A DNA stretch of 64,000 nt from Candidatus Omnitrophota bacterium (GCA_028707125.1 JAQTUX010000001.1:430807-494806), one strand, 5' to 3'; positions 42,474 to 52,500 are shown, numbered from the stretch's first letter. Made by a program: numbers and translations. The notes: generated by a model from the letters alone, not told the origin.

Positions 42474-43295
42474 ATGTTAACTGATACTCATTGCCACCTT
42501 GATTTCCCGGAATACGGCGAGGATCTGGAGCGGGTAATAGAGAACGCCAGGCAGGCGGGGATCGCCTTTATCGTGAATATCGGCTCCAGCTTGAAGTCCA
42601 GCCGGGAGGCAGTATCTCTGTCCGCGAAATACGATTTTATTTATGCCGCGGTTGGCCTGCATCCTCACGAATGGAAAGGTTTCTCCGCCGCGGACATATC
42701 GGAGGTCAAGTCGTTAGCGGCAAATAAAAAGGTTGTGGCAATAGGCGAATGCGGGCTGGATTATCACAGGGCCCACGATAAGGAAAGGCAAAAACAGCTC
42801 TTTTCGGCGCATATAGATATAGCCAAAGAGAAGGGCCTGCCGCTGGTCATACACACCAGGGACGCGCACAATGATACGCTTGATATCTTAAGGCGCGCTT
42901 TCCCGGAGGGCGGTATCAGGGGGGTGGTGCATTGTTTTTCCGGCGACGAAAAGGTGCTTTCTGAGTGCCTTGAGCTGGGGCTGGACATATCCTTCACCTG
43001 CAATATAACATATCCCGCTAAGGGCTTTAATACCCGGCGGGATCCCGCCGATAATATACTTCAGCGGGACAAGAAGGCGGAGGATTTAAGAAAACTGGTC
43101 GGCATGATTCCGCTTGAACGGCTCTTGCTTGAAACCGACGCGCCGTTCCTGCCGCCGCAGGAGTTAAGGGGCAGGCGTAATGAGCCGGCGTATGTGAAAT
43201 ACCTGGCTGACGCGATAGCGGAGATCAAGGGAATAAGTTTTGACGAGGTATCGCGCCAGACCGAAGCCAACGCCAGAAGGTTGTTTGGAATATGA
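42474..43295 (+). CDS. tatD: TatD family metal-dependent hydrolase
   Basis: TIM-barrel metal hydrolase, in E. coli a 3'-5' DNA exonuclease (about 273 aa here). Metal ligands in DTHCHLDFPEY, GECGLDYHRAHDKERQ, VIHTRDA and LLETDAPFLPP. The start is ATG 42474 (MLTDTHCHLD); the in-frame TTG at 42453 would read through the hairpin element. Follows metG as in many genomes. Stop overlaps the next start (ATGA). Confidence 0.93.
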   Translation: MLTDTHCHLDFPEYGEDLERVIENARQAGIAFIVNIGSSLKSSREAVSLSAKYDFIYAAVGLHPHEWKGFSAADISEVKSLAANKKVVAIGECGLDYHRAHDKERQKQLFSAHIDIAKEKGLPLVIHTRDAHNDTLDILRRAFPEGGIRGVVHCFSGDEKVLSECLELGLDISFTCNITYPAKGFNTRRDPADNILQRDKKAEDLRKLVGMIPLERLLLETDAPFLPPQELRGRRNEPAYVKYLADAIAEIKGISFDEVSRQTEANARRLFGI

Positions 43296-44416
43296 GATCC
43301 AGAGTGTCCATAGTCAGGTGCGGCAGTTACGACAGGGAAGCGGTGCGGCAGGCGGTAGATGACGCCGTCGGCCTGCTCGGCGGCATAACCGCCTTTGTCA
43401 AGCCCGGCCGCAAAGTGCTGGTCAAGCCAAACCTGCTTATGGCGCAGGGCCCGGAAATACCGGTATGCACGCATCCGGAATTCATAAGGGCGGTGGTAAG
43501 GATGTTGAAGGCGATCAATGCAGAGGTGCTTATCGGCGACGGCCCCAGCGTCTGGGGAGGCCGCTCGGAAAATGTGGATGAGGTCTATGATGTCTGCGGC
43601 ATCAGAGAGATAGCGCGGGATGAGGGCTGCGGTATCGTCTATTTTGACAAGCATTCCTGGTTTGGCAAGATACCCCTGGCCGCGGTCCTTAATGAGGTGG
43701 ACTGCGTGGTGTCTTTGCCCAAACTTAAGACGCACAATTTTACGGTGCTTACCGCCGGGGTAAAAAATCTTTTCGGCCTGGTCAGCAGCAGTTTTAAACT
43801 CAAGTTCCATAGAGACTTTTTTGACGCGGAGCATTTTTCCTCCGTGCTGGTTGACATCTACGAAAAGGTAAGGCCGGCGCTGACTATAATTGACGCGGTA
43901 ACCGCTATGCAGGGAGATGGTCCTGGCCCCAGCGGCACCGCGAAGCAGCTAGGTTTAGCGCTGGCTTCGCGTGATGCCGTGGCGCTTGACAGCGTGGCCT
44001 CTACGATCATGGGACTGCACCCGGAAAATGTGCCTACGAACAGGATCGCAGAAAAAAGGCAGTTGGGTAATATAAAAAAAGACAGCATAGAATTATTAGG
44101 CGAAGATTTAAGCGAGATAAATGTAGGGCATTTCCAGCAGGCAGGCGCCTCTATCATATTGAGGATCCCCGCCCCCTTAGCCGCGGTCATCAAAAGGTTC
44201 CTTAAGGCCTGGCCGCTTGTGCTGAGCAGGGAATGCAGGAGATGCCGCAAATGCGCAGCTGCCTGCCCTGAAGGGGCGATATCATTCAACGAAAATAAAG
44301 ACAGAATAGAGATAGATTACGGCAAATGCATCAGTTGTTTCTGCTGCCAGGAGACCTGTCCGTATGCCGCGATCGCCACGAGGAAGAGTTTGCTGGCCAG
44401 ATTGATCGGCTTGTAA
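43292..44416 (+). CDS. DUF362 protein with C-terminal 4Fe-4S ferredoxin domain
   Basis: A 374-aa protein. N-terminal DUF362 region (about 1-280; KVLVKPNLLMAQGPE and VVSLPKLKTHNFTVLTAGVKN are its hallmarks), then two 4Fe-4S ferredoxin motifs, CRRCRKCAAACPEGAI and CISCFCCQETCPYAAI. Family members occur widely in anaerobes; their reaction is unsettled, so no specific function is given. Translation is coupled to tatD by ATGA. Presence of the ferredoxin module fits an anaerobic lifestyle. Confidence 0.9.
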   Translation: MRSRVSIVRCGSYDREAVRQAVDDAVGLLGGITAFVKPGRKVLVKPNLLMAQGPEIPVCTHPEFIRAVVRMLKAINAEVLIGDGPSVWGGRSENVDEVYDVCGIREIARDEGCGIVYFDKHSWFGKIPLAAVLNEVDCVVSLPKLKTHNFTVLTAGVKNLFGLVSSSFKLKFHRDFFDAEHFSSVLVDIYEKVRPALTIIDAVTAMQGDGPGPSGTAKQLGLALASRDAVALDSVASTIMGLHPENVPTNRIAEKRQLGNIKKDSIELLGEDLSEINVGHFQQAGASIILRIPAPLAAVIKRFLKAWPLVLSRECRRCRKCAAACPEGAISFNENKDRIEIDYGKCISCFCCQETCPYAAIATRKSLLARLIGL

Positions 44417-44453
44417 GTACGCTCGCGCGTCTTTGAGCAAAGGGAAGCGTAGA

Positions 44454-45257
44454 ATGAAGAAAATATTTATAATCCTGGTAATAGCATCATTGATATTATC
44501 AGGGTGGACAATAAAAAGAGATACAATAAGCAGGGGCATGTTGTCCCATAGAATAGGGCTTATTTATCACGCTATACCTAGAGTAATACAGAGCGAAACG
44601 GGATCTCTCGGTTTAGATAATATTAAGCAATATATTTATAGAAATGTCCACCGTTACGGGAATATCCGTGATGACGGCCCTGGATGGATGCTGATCTACG
44701 GAGAGGCCTGGTGCGACTCGGTGGCGAATATATATATTCGGTTGGCGGAGGCGCTTGATATAAGAGGATATTTGATTTTTTTAGGAAACGGCAGCCATTC
44801 AGTCGCGTATGTTACTCCGGGGCATACGGCCTTGGAGAATATAGATTATCTTCAAGAAAATGCCATTGTTGTCGATCTGGAGGCAGGCATTATATATAAA
44901 TGTAAACCAAGGGATATCTGCGGTGTTGATAAGAGATATTGTAAGAAGCCCGCGATTTTTTTGATCAATCAGCCGATTTCGGAATATCGGCCTTTCAAAA
45001 CATGGTTCTATAAAAAAGTATTCCCTCGCATTCCGGTAACCTGGCTTAAGAAATATATCCAGATCGCCTTGATCTGCAGAAGGTTTGAACGGGGCGAAAG
45101 AGAATACTATCTTGCCAGGGTCCACCAGTTGTTTTTTGACTATGATGCGGCCGCTAGAGGTTATCAGGGGGTAATTAAGAGGCATCCCGCCACGCGTTGG
45201 GCTGACCTGGCGGGATATTGGGCGGAACAGATATCCCTGCGATCGGACCAGAGTTGA
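44454..45257 (+). CDS. Exported transglutaminase-like protein, tentative
   Basis: A 267-aa protein starting at ATG 44454 (good AAGGGAAG site; the longer TTG start at 44433 overlaps that site). N-terminal signal or anchor helix (IFIILVIASLILSGW). The central part resembles the transglutaminase/papain-like fold: EAWCDSVANIYIRLAEALDI would hold the Cys, NGSHSVAYVT the His and AIVVDLEAG the Asp. The C-terminal 70 residues are helical, similar to one TPR unit (YYLARVHQLFFDYDAAARGY). Substrate unknown. Located between a DUF362 gene and mtnA without obvious link. Confidence 0.6.
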   Translation: MKKIFIILVIASLILSGWTIKRDTISRGMLSHRIGLIYHAIPRVIQSETGSLGLDNIKQYIYRNVHRYGNIRDDGPGWMLIYGEAWCDSVANIYIRLAEALDIRGYLIFLGNGSHSVAYVTPGHTALENIDYLQENAIVVDLEAGIIYKCKPRDICGVDKRYCKKPAIFLINQPISEYRPFKTWFYKKVFPRIPVTWLKKYIQIALICRRFERGEREYYLARVHQLFFDYDAAARGYQGVIKRHPATRWADLAGYWAEQISLRSDQS

Positions 45258-45269
45258 TTTGGAGATAAT

Positions 45270-46310
45270 ATGCCTTTGGCTACTATTGCCTGGAGTAAAG
45301 GAAATATAAAGATAATTGACCAGACCAAACTGCCGCTAAAACTGGAATATATCTATTGCCGCGATATAAATGCGTTGTGGAAGGCGATAAAGTTATTGAA
45401 AGTGAGGGGCGCGCCGGCGCTGGGAGCGGCAGCAGGGTTGGGCGTGTATCTGGGGATCAAGGGTTTTAAGGGCAAGGATATAAACGTATTCAGGCAGCGT
45501 CTTAATAAGGTCATTTCCTATCTTGGCTCAAGCCGGCCTACCGCGGTGAACCTTTTCTGGGGCTTAAACCGCATGCGCTCCGCGTTTGAGGCGAACAAAC
45601 GCCTTGCCGCGGGAGAAATAAAAAAGGCGCTGTTCCGCGAGGCAATGGACATAATGGAAGAAGACAGGCGGATATGCAGAAAGATGGGCGCCTACGGAGC
45701 GCGCTTGATAAAAAACGGCGACTCTGTGCTTACGGTCTGCAACGCCGGAAGCTTAGCCACGGTTGATTACGGCACAGCCCTCGGCGTGCTTTACAGCGCC
45801 AAAGAGCGGGGCAGGCGCTTTAAGGTCTATTCCTGCGAGACGCGGCCGCTGCTTCAGGGCGCGCGGCTTACTGCCTGGGAACTGAAGAAGAACAGGGTTG
45901 ACGTTACGCTTATCTGCGATAATACGGCTGCAAGTTTGATGGATCAGGGAAAAATAAACAAAATCATTGCCGGAGCAGACAGGATCGCGGCAAATGGCGA
46001 CGCCGCGAATAAAATAGGCACCTATATGCTGGCAGTGCTGGCCAAATTTCACAATATACCTTTCTATATAGCGGCGCCTGCCTCTACGTTTGACTTGAAG
46101 ATCAAAAGCGGCAGGCAGATCCCCATTGAGCAGAGGGATGCCCGTGAGGTAACAGAGTTATTGCGTAAACGCGGCACAGCGCCGAGGGGCGTCAAGGTGT
46201 ATAATCCGGCGTTTGACGTGACGCCCGCGGGGCTGATCACCGCGATAATCACGGAGAAGGGGATCATAAATAAACCGAATACGGTGAAGATCAAGAGTTT
46301 GATCGGATGA
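45270..46310 (+). CDS. mtnA: Methylthioribose-1-phosphate isomerase family protein
   Basis: Isomerises methylthioribose-1-phosphate in methionine salvage (346 aa). eIF2B-like fold with the RGAPALGAAAG stretch near residue 50, active-site Cys in TVCNAGSLATVDYGTALGV and Asp in IAGADRIAANGDAANKIGT. Related ribose-1,5-bisphosphate and deoxyribose-type isomerases share this pattern, and no other methionine-salvage gene is nearby, so the physiological substrate is not certain. ATGA overlap with thiL. Confidence 0.9.
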   Translation: MPLATIAWSKGNIKIIDQTKLPLKLEYIYCRDINALWKAIKLLKVRGAPALGAAAGLGVYLGIKGFKGKDINVFRQRLNKVISYLGSSRPTAVNLFWGLNRMRSAFEANKRLAAGEIKKALFREAMDIMEEDRRICRKMGAYGARLIKNGDSVLTVCNAGSLATVDYGTALGVLYSAKERGRRFKVYSCETRPLLQGARLTAWELKKNRVDVTLICDNTAASLMDQGKINKIIAGADRIAANGDAANKIGTYMLAVLAKFHNIPFYIAAPASTFDLKIKSGRQIPIEQRDAREVTELLRKRGTAPRGVKVYNPAFDVTPAGLITAIITEKGIINKPNTVKIKSLIG

Positions 46311-47206
46311 AGACGCTAAAAGACATCGGAGAATTCGCTCTGATAGACCGGCTCAGCCGCGGCATTAAAGCGCGCAGTCCCGTGGTAAAGGGCATTGGAG
46401 ACGACTGCGCGGTGCTGGAGTATAGCGGAAGGGATTATTTGCTTGCGGGCTCTGATATGATCGTGGAGGGGGTGCATTTTAAGCGTTCTGCCCCGCCGTT
46501 CTATATCGGCAGGAAGGCGCTCGCCGCCGCCTTAAGCGACATCGCGGCAATGGGGGGGGAACCGATAGCCGCGCTTATTTCCATAGGGCTGCCTGAAGGC
46601 CTGCCGCTTAGTTTTATGGACGGGATATACAGGGGCATCAGGGCGTTGGCGCGCGAATATAATGTCAACCTGATCGGCGGAGATACATCCGCCTCTTCAA
46701 AGATAGTCATTGATGCCGTTGTTTTAGGCAGGGTGGAGAAAAACCGCCTGGTTTTAAGGAGCGGGGCAAAGAAGGGGGATATTATTTTTGTCACGGGCGG
46801 ATTGGGGGGTTCTATCAAGGGCAGGCATTTTACATTTGAGCCAAAGATAAAAGAGGCGCGCTTTCTGGTGAAGAATTTCAGGGTCAACGCGATGATAGAT
46901 ATATCCGACGGCCTGCTTGGCGATCTGGGGCATATTTTAAAACAGAGCAAGGCAGGCGCCGTGATCTTTGAGGAACTGATCCCCCTACGCAAGGCGGCCT
47001 CAGGCTTCAGGGAGGCGCTGATAATGGGAGAGGACTACGAATTGCTTTTTACCACCCCTGTTTCCCAGGCGAGGAAGATAATAAAAATGACAGGCGGCAG
47101 ATATCGGGAGATCGGGGAGGTCCTGGACAGGGAACGCGGCTTTACGCTGGTCACCAAAGATTGCAGGCAGGTGAGATTGAAAGCAGAGGGATTTAGGCAT
47201 TTTTAA
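46307..47206 (+). CDS. thiL: Thiamine-monophosphate kinase
   Basis: Last step of thiamine diphosphate synthesis (299 aa). KGIGDDCAVLEYSGRDYLL, SDMIVEGVHFKR, ALSDIAAMGGEP, IGGDTSASSKI and DISDGLLGDLGHI, all ThiL/PurM-fold motifs, are intact. Stop falls in the first unit of quasi-palindrome 4. Confidence 0.94.
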   Translation: MKTLKDIGEFALIDRLSRGIKARSPVVKGIGDDCAVLEYSGRDYLLAGSDMIVEGVHFKRSAPPFYIGRKALAAALSDIAAMGGEPIAALISIGLPEGLPLSFMDGIYRGIRALAREYNVNLIGGDTSASSKIVIDAVVLGRVEKNRLVLRSGAKKGDIIFVTGGLGGSIKGRHFTFEPKIKEARFLVKNFRVNAMIDISDGLLGDLGHILKQSKAGAVIFEELIPLRKAASGFREALIMGEDYELLFTTPVSQARKIIKMTGGRYREIGEVLDRERGFTLVTKDCRQVRLKAEGFRHF

Positions 47207-47322
47207 AGCGTAGAGCGTAAAACGAAAAGCGCAAAACTAAAGTGCAAAACTTAAAACTTTAAAACAAGAAAACTTTAAACTTTAAGTTTTGGTTTTACGC
47301 TTTGCGCTTTACATTTTACGCT
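47204..47322. repeat. Large intergenic quasi-palindrome 4 (AAAGCG-type units)
   Basis: Begins at the thiL stop (TAAAGCG) and ends 8 bases before tsaE. Left half: AAAGCGTAGAGCG, AAAACGAAAAGCGC, AAAACTAAAGTGC, AAAACTTAAAAC. Right half: AAACTTTAAACTTTAAG and the 34 bases shared exactly with quasi-palindrome 3. Elements 3 and 4 are of one family, while 1 and 2 have the same build from other units. Confidence 0.88.
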
Positions 47323-47330
47323 AACATCTT

Positions 47331-47747
47331 ATGCAAGTAATCACTAATTCTGAGAAAGAGACGTTTGATCTGGGCAGGAAATTGGCGGCGCGCTTAAAAA
47401 AAGGGGACATAGTCGCGCTTGAGGGAGAACTCGGCGCGGGCAAGACCATATTCGTCAAGGGCGTTGCCGCCGGCCTGGGGTTTGACAGGGACAAGGTCGT
47501 GAGCTCGTCCTTTGTCTTGATCAGGGAATATAAGGCGAAGCTCCCCCTGCATCACTTTGACCTTTACCGGCTGAAGAATAAATGCGAATTCGCCGACTTA
47601 GGATACGAGGAATATTTTTTTGGCGATGGTGTCTGCCTTGTGGAGTGGGCTGATAAAGCAAGGGAGTTCATCCCGCCGCGGGCGATCCGCATATCGTTTA
47701 AGGTCGCGGGCAAGGATAAGAGGAAGATTGAATATTCTGGGCTTTGA
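47331..47747 (+). CDS. tsaE: tRNA threonylcarbamoyladenosine synthesis ATPase TsaE
   Basis: ATPase (138 aa) that supports TsaB-TsaD in making the t6A37 modification of tRNA. Walker A GELGAGKTIFVKGVAAGLG, LHHFDLYRLKNKCEFADLGY and VEWADKAREFIP are diagnostic. It is followed at once by tsaB, with which it overlaps by about 20 bases. Confidence 0.95.
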   Translation: MQVITNSEKETFDLGRKLAARLKKGDIVALEGELGAGKTIFVKGVAAGLGFDRDKVVSSSFVLIREYKAKLPLHHFDLYRLKNKCEFADLGYEEYFFGDGVCLVEWADKAREFIPPRAIRISFKVAGKDKRKIEYSGL

Positions 47748-48384
47748 TACATCCAGCAGGATGCTGGCTATAGTTGTGGGCAATGATAAAGGCGTGCTTG
47801 CCGCCCGCAACATCAACGCGCGCGTTAAGCATTCGGTTATGATAATGCCCGCGATAGAGGCGCTGCTTAAAAAGGCGGGGCTTAAGAAGGGGCGCATCGA
47901 TGCTGTGGCAGCGGGCCTTGGCCCGGGTTCTTTAACAGGTATAAGGATCGGCGTATCCACGGCAAAAGGGCTCTGCCTTGGCCTGGACAGGCCGGCCATA
48001 GGCATATGCAGTTTGGATATCATTGCCCGTAACGCGGATAGCGGCGACAGCGATGTATGTGTGCTAGTAGACGCGAAGCGCTCATTGGTATATTCCGCCG
48101 TATATAGAGGCGTAAAGCGCGCGAGGCCGCCGAGATTATCTTCTCTGGAGGATGCCTTGCGAGGGCTCAAACCAGGCACCCTGTTCCTGGGCGACGCCAT
48201 AGGCATATACGGAGATCGGATAAAAGAAAAGGTTAGCCAGGCGCGCTTTGCCGCGCAAAGACAGTGGTATCCGCGCGCGGAAAATATCCTGGAGATCGCG
48301 TTATCGCCTAAGAACAGGAAGGCCGCGGCAGAGAAGCTGGTGCCGTTGTATCTTTATCCCAAAGAATGCCAGATCAGGAAATGA
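47728..48384 (+). CDS. tsaB: tRNA threonylcarbamoyladenosine synthesis protein TsaB
   Basis: ASKHA-fold partner of TsaD in t6A synthesis (218 aa from this start). Starts NILGFDTSSRMLAI; AAGLGPGSLTGIRIGVSTAKG is the family core. I place the start at TTG 47728 with AAGAGG just upstream. The frame stays open back to 47620, but that part overlaps tsaE in another frame and has no TsaB-like sequence. The C-terminal half is divergent, as usual. Confidence 0.9.
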   Translation: MNILGFDTSSRMLAIVVGNDKGVLAARNINARVKHSVMIMPAIEALLKKAGLKKGRIDAVAAGLGPGSLTGIRIGVSTAKGLCLGLDRPAIGICSLDIIARNADSGDSDVCVLVDAKRSLVYSAVYRGVKRARPPRLSSLEDALRGLKPGTLFLGDAIGIYGDRIKEKVSQARFAAQRQWYPRAENILEIALSPKNRKAAAEKLVPLYLYPKECQIRK

Positions 48385-49496
48385 AGAAAGAATTCTTCCG
48401 TCCCACAATAGCCGAGATAGACCTGGGCGCGCTGGAATATAATTTCCGGCAGATAAAGCGCAGGGTCTCGTCGCATACAAAGATACTGGTGACGGTCAAG
48501 GCAGACGCCTACGGACACGGCATACTGCGGGTTTCCAAGCGGCTGGTACGCTGCGGCGTGGATTATTTAGGCGTTGCTTCTCTTGATGAGGCCGTATGTT
48601 TGAGAAGGGCAGGGGTGAAATGCCCAATACTTGTCCTGGGCGTGATCTTCCCCGAACAGGCCGGGACGGTCATCGATCACGATCTGACGCAGACCGTCTG
48701 CACCCTTGATGTCTGCCGCGCCCTGGACCGGCTGGCGGCGCGCAGGCACAAACGGGTCTCTGTCCACGTAAAGATAGACACAGGTATGGGCCGGCTGGGT
48801 GTCAGCTGGGGCGACGCCGAAGAATTCATCAGCGCCCTGTATAAGCAGATGAAGCACGTTTCCATAGAGGGCATCTTTACCCATTTTCCCCGCGCCGATG
48901 ATAATAAAGCCCTTACCGGACGGCAGATAAGCATGTTCAGCGCCCTGGTGCGCCGGCTTGAGAAGAAGGGCATATTCATCCTGTTCAAGCACTGCGCCAA
49001 CAGTATGGCTGTGCTGGATTATCCCGGAAGCCATTTTAATCTTATAAGGCCGGGACTGATCATTTACGGCCTGTATCCCAAAGACGGCTTAGACATACGG
49101 CTGAAACCGGCGATGGGACTGAAGTCAAAGATAGTTTTTATGAAATCAGTGAAAAAAGGCACGCCGTTAAGCTACGGCCATACCTATATAACCTCTAAAG
49201 ATACCTCAGTAGCAGTTGTCCCCATTGGTTACGGCGACGGCTATTCCCGCGGCCTATCCAATAAGGCCCAGGTTTTGATCAAGGGCAGGCGTTTTCCTGT
49301 TGTGGGCACTATCTGCATGGACCAGATCCTGGTTGATACAGGCAGGTTAAAGGCAAAGGTGGGAGATGAAGTTGTCTTGATCGGCCGTCAGGGAAAACAG
49401 GCAATTACCGCTGAAGAGATCGCCCGCCTCACGCGCACCATCCCTTATGAAGTCGTCTGCCAGGTAGGCAGGCGCGTCCCGCGGATATACAGGTAA
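48366..49496 (+). CDS. alr: Alanine racemase
   Basis: PLP enzyme that makes D-alanine for peptidoglycan (376 aa). PLP lysine K45 in ILVTVKADAYGHG, second catalytic Tyr in TPLSYGHTYIT, VSVHVKIDTGMGRLG and IGYGDGYSRGLSNKA are all present. An alternative ATG at 48381 fits the ATGA overlap with tsaB. The last 23 codons (RLTRTIPYEVVC... to RVPRIYR) lie within the 81-bp direct repeat, which recurs at 59127. The final residues at the second copy read RVPRVYK. The present 3' end was therefore probably supplied by the inserted island. Confidence 0.95.
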   Translation: MPDQEMKKEFFRPTIAEIDLGALEYNFRQIKRRVSSHTKILVTVKADAYGHGILRVSKRLVRCGVDYLGVASLDEAVCLRRAGVKCPILVLGVIFPEQAGTVIDHDLTQTVCTLDVCRALDRLAARRHKRVSVHVKIDTGMGRLGVSWGDAEEFISALYKQMKHVSIEGIFTHFPRADDNKALTGRQISMFSALVRRLEKKGIFILFKHCANSMAVLDYPGSHFNLIRPGLIIYGLYPKDGLDIRLKPAMGLKSKIVFMKSVKKGTPLSYGHTYITSKDTSVAVVPIGYGDGYSRGLSNKAQVLIKGRRFPVVGTICMDQILVDTGRLKAKVGDEVVLIGRQGKQAITAEEIARLTRTIPYEVVCQVGRRVPRIYR

Positions 49497-49503
49497 TATT
49501 TAC
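49423..49503 (+). repeat. 81-bp direct repeat, left copy (3' end of alr)
   Basis: Identical to 59127-59207 at 77 of 81 positions without gaps, distance 9704 bases. It covers the last 23 codons and stop of alr plus 7 bases. It is the left border of the island and the promoter of the first island gene starts at the next base. Confidence 0.93.
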
Positions 49504-49532
49504 TTGACAAGATGTATTCTATGTAGTATTGT
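49504..49532 (+). promoter_or_regulatory. Sigma70-type promoter of the island operon
   Basis: TTGACA (49504-49509), 17-base spacer, TATTGT (49527-49532). The -35 box begins at the first base beyond the left repeat. Confidence 0.7.
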
Positions 49533-49579
49533 GATTTTGTAATAACTATAAGTAAATCAAATAGTTACATTCCAGATAA

Positions 49580-52500
49580 GTGTCGTTCACGAACAAATTA
49601 CCTATCCTGATTTTAAAGAAAATAACCCAAACAGGGATACTCTGCGTATCCCTGTTTTTGTTTTATCTGCCATTTGCATTTGCAGACATATCTGCATCAG
49701 CCAATGTCGGTCTGACGTTAAACAGCGTTAGAGGCCGCACTATCATGGCAGGCGCCCGGCCGATTTCATTCACGTTGCGAGTTCAATACAACGGCACAAA
49801 TCAACTGACTTTTGGCGCAGAAGGATTGCGGGGAAATGCCACTTTAGACGCCCAGACAGGCAGGTTCTACTGGATGCCAGAGGAAACTGATGTAGGAACA
49901 CACCCTATCACTTTCCGGGTAACAGATGGTGTAGAAACCGACCAAAAGACAGTCACATACACTATTCTGCATAACTCTACTCCTTACACGGGCTCAGTCA
50001 GTCCCGATGATGAGATAGTCCGCTCCAATGAACAGTTGGAGTTTATTGCTACTTATTTTGACAACGCCGGCTGGCAGGACATACAGGATGTGTATATGTC
50101 TATCGGAGGGGCTTACTTCAGGTATAACCTACCTGAAAATAAGCTATATGCCTCAAGTAACTTTTCCCAATGGAATGGCGGTTATACCCCAGGCACAGCA
50201 CAGATCATACAGGTAGACTTGGACGAATGGCAGGCAAGACTGGATTGTTCCAAAGTTAATATAAATGGTTCAGGTAAGGCATTAGAAATTAAATGGCCCA
50301 TTCTATTTATAAATAAGACGAGGCACAATATAAGAAAGAACGTCTCTTTGTATGCTAAAGATAGAAACAACCTTGATTCCGGCTGGAGGGAGTCAGGGGA
50401 GATTAAAATTAGAGGATTAAAAGGCCGCATCCTTACCTTTGGTCAGACCATAATAGATACTATTTCTAAAGAAAACTTTACTGTGACCTACACCTTTAGC
50501 GCCTCTAAAGACGACTACATCTACATGGCATTTGCCAAGACAGAAGGAAGTGACTTCCAGCCCTACCTTCAGTTATTTGATCCAAGCGGCAGCCATATTG
50601 CTTACGTATACGATACCACAGCCAACGCGCTCGGCACGACACTAACCGCAACAGGCAGATATGTGTTAACCGTCTCAGACCACAACGGCGAAAATACCGG
50701 CAGCTACGCTTTGACCCTTCAGCGCTTTAATAACCCGGGCCAGGCATCTGCCCTAACTGCAGGCCAGACCCAATCCGCCTCCATATCAGCCCCCTCTGAA
50801 ATAGACGCCTACAGCTTTACAGCGGCCTCAGCCGACACCTTGATCATAAACCTGGTCAAGACATCAGGAGAGTTTAGGCCCTACATAGGAGTATATGACG
50901 ATAAGGGCAAGCTGCTTAAAAAAGTTGATACCTCTTCTTCAGTCACCTTAAGTATGCCGCTTGCTCGGGCAGGGGTTTACTACATCTATGTGAGGGACTC
51001 CTATAACTATGAGACAGGAAGCTACAGTATAGCCCTGCAGGGCGCCAGCAATCCTGAACTTATCCAGCTCTCCTTCGGCCCTACAGTAACAGGCGCTATC
51101 TCTGCTGCAAGCCCGACAGTCACCTACACCTTTAGCGCCTCTAAAGACGACTACATCTACATGGCATTTGCCAAGACAGAAGGAAGTGACTTCCAGCCCT
51201 ACCTTCAGTTATTTGATCCAAGCGGCAGCCATATTGCTTACGTATACGATACCACAGCCAACGCGCTCGGCACGACACTAACCGCAACAGGCAGATATGT
51301 GTTAACCGTCTCAGACCACAACGGCGAAAATACCGGCAGCTACGCTTTGACCCTTCAGCGCTTTAATAACCCGGGCCAGGCATCTGCCCTAACTGCAGGC
51401 CAGACCCAATCCGCCTCCATATCAGCCCCCTCTGAAATAGACGCCTACAGCTTTACAGCGGCCTCAGCCGACACCTTGATCATAAACCTGGTCAAGACAT
51501 CAGGCCAGTTTACGCCTCGTCTGACAGTATATGACAGTAAGGGCAAGCGGCTTGAGAGCGCTAATATCTTTTCAGATACCTTAAGCGCCTCACTTCCTCA
51601 GGCAGGCGTCTACCACATCTATGTAGTGGACTCCTATAACTATGAGACAGGAAGTTATGACATAAGCCTGCAGAGCGCCAGTAATCCCGATGGCGCTGTA
51701 GACATTGCTTTCGGTGAGACAGTAACGGGTGAGATTTCTTCTCCTATGGATACGGATGTATATGGCTTTACCGTAAATGAAGGTGATAATTTATACGCGG
51801 ATATACGTTTTCCCAAAGTCAGCGGCAATAGTTATTTCTCTCCATATGTGCGGCTGTATGATAGGTCAGGCAATATGATTGCCGATTCTACCTCGGGTAT
51901 GCTTCTTCACTCTTTGCCTTCCGCAGGAACTTATTATATTTTTGTCTCCGACAATTATATGGATGCCACAGGCAGCTATCAACTTACTCTGTCCAATGAG
52001 ACCCCTGATATAGATAATCTTTCAGTTACGCCCAATCCTTTTTCTCCGGACGAAAGCGGCACCTGGGTAGATCTGGATACAGGGGAAATATTCAACGACC
52101 CGGGGCCTAACCGCGTTCTGGACGATGTAGCCAATATTTCTTTTACCGCCTCTATGCAGGGATTTTTTGATATCAAGATTATTGATAGTAACAGCCAGCT
52201 GGTCAGGCAGCTTGTTTATGACGTATTAACTCCGGATCACCGGACTAATTTGATACGAGTGCAGTGGAATGGCCGCAGCCAGAATAGTGATTTAGTTCCA
52301 AACGGCGCGTATACGCTGATAGTAAACTCCGGAAATGTTGACAGGTGTCTGACCGCGACAATTAATGTAAACAAAATTGTTTTTATCACTATTGCCAGAA
52401 TAACGCCAAATCCTTTTTCTCCTGACCGTGACGGTGTAGACGAAACAACCACCCTTTCTTACAGTTTATCTGAGAATTCCTATGTCAGCGTAGAGATTTA

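Noticed and set aside
31752-47322. CRISPR arrays in the repeat-rich gaps
   Set aside because: No constant repeat with spacers of equal length and no cas genes; the units are inverted and contiguous.
47620-47727. Longer N-terminus for TsaB
   Set aside because: The added 36 residues are a basic out-of-frame reading of tsaE; family members start at the NILGFDTS stretch.
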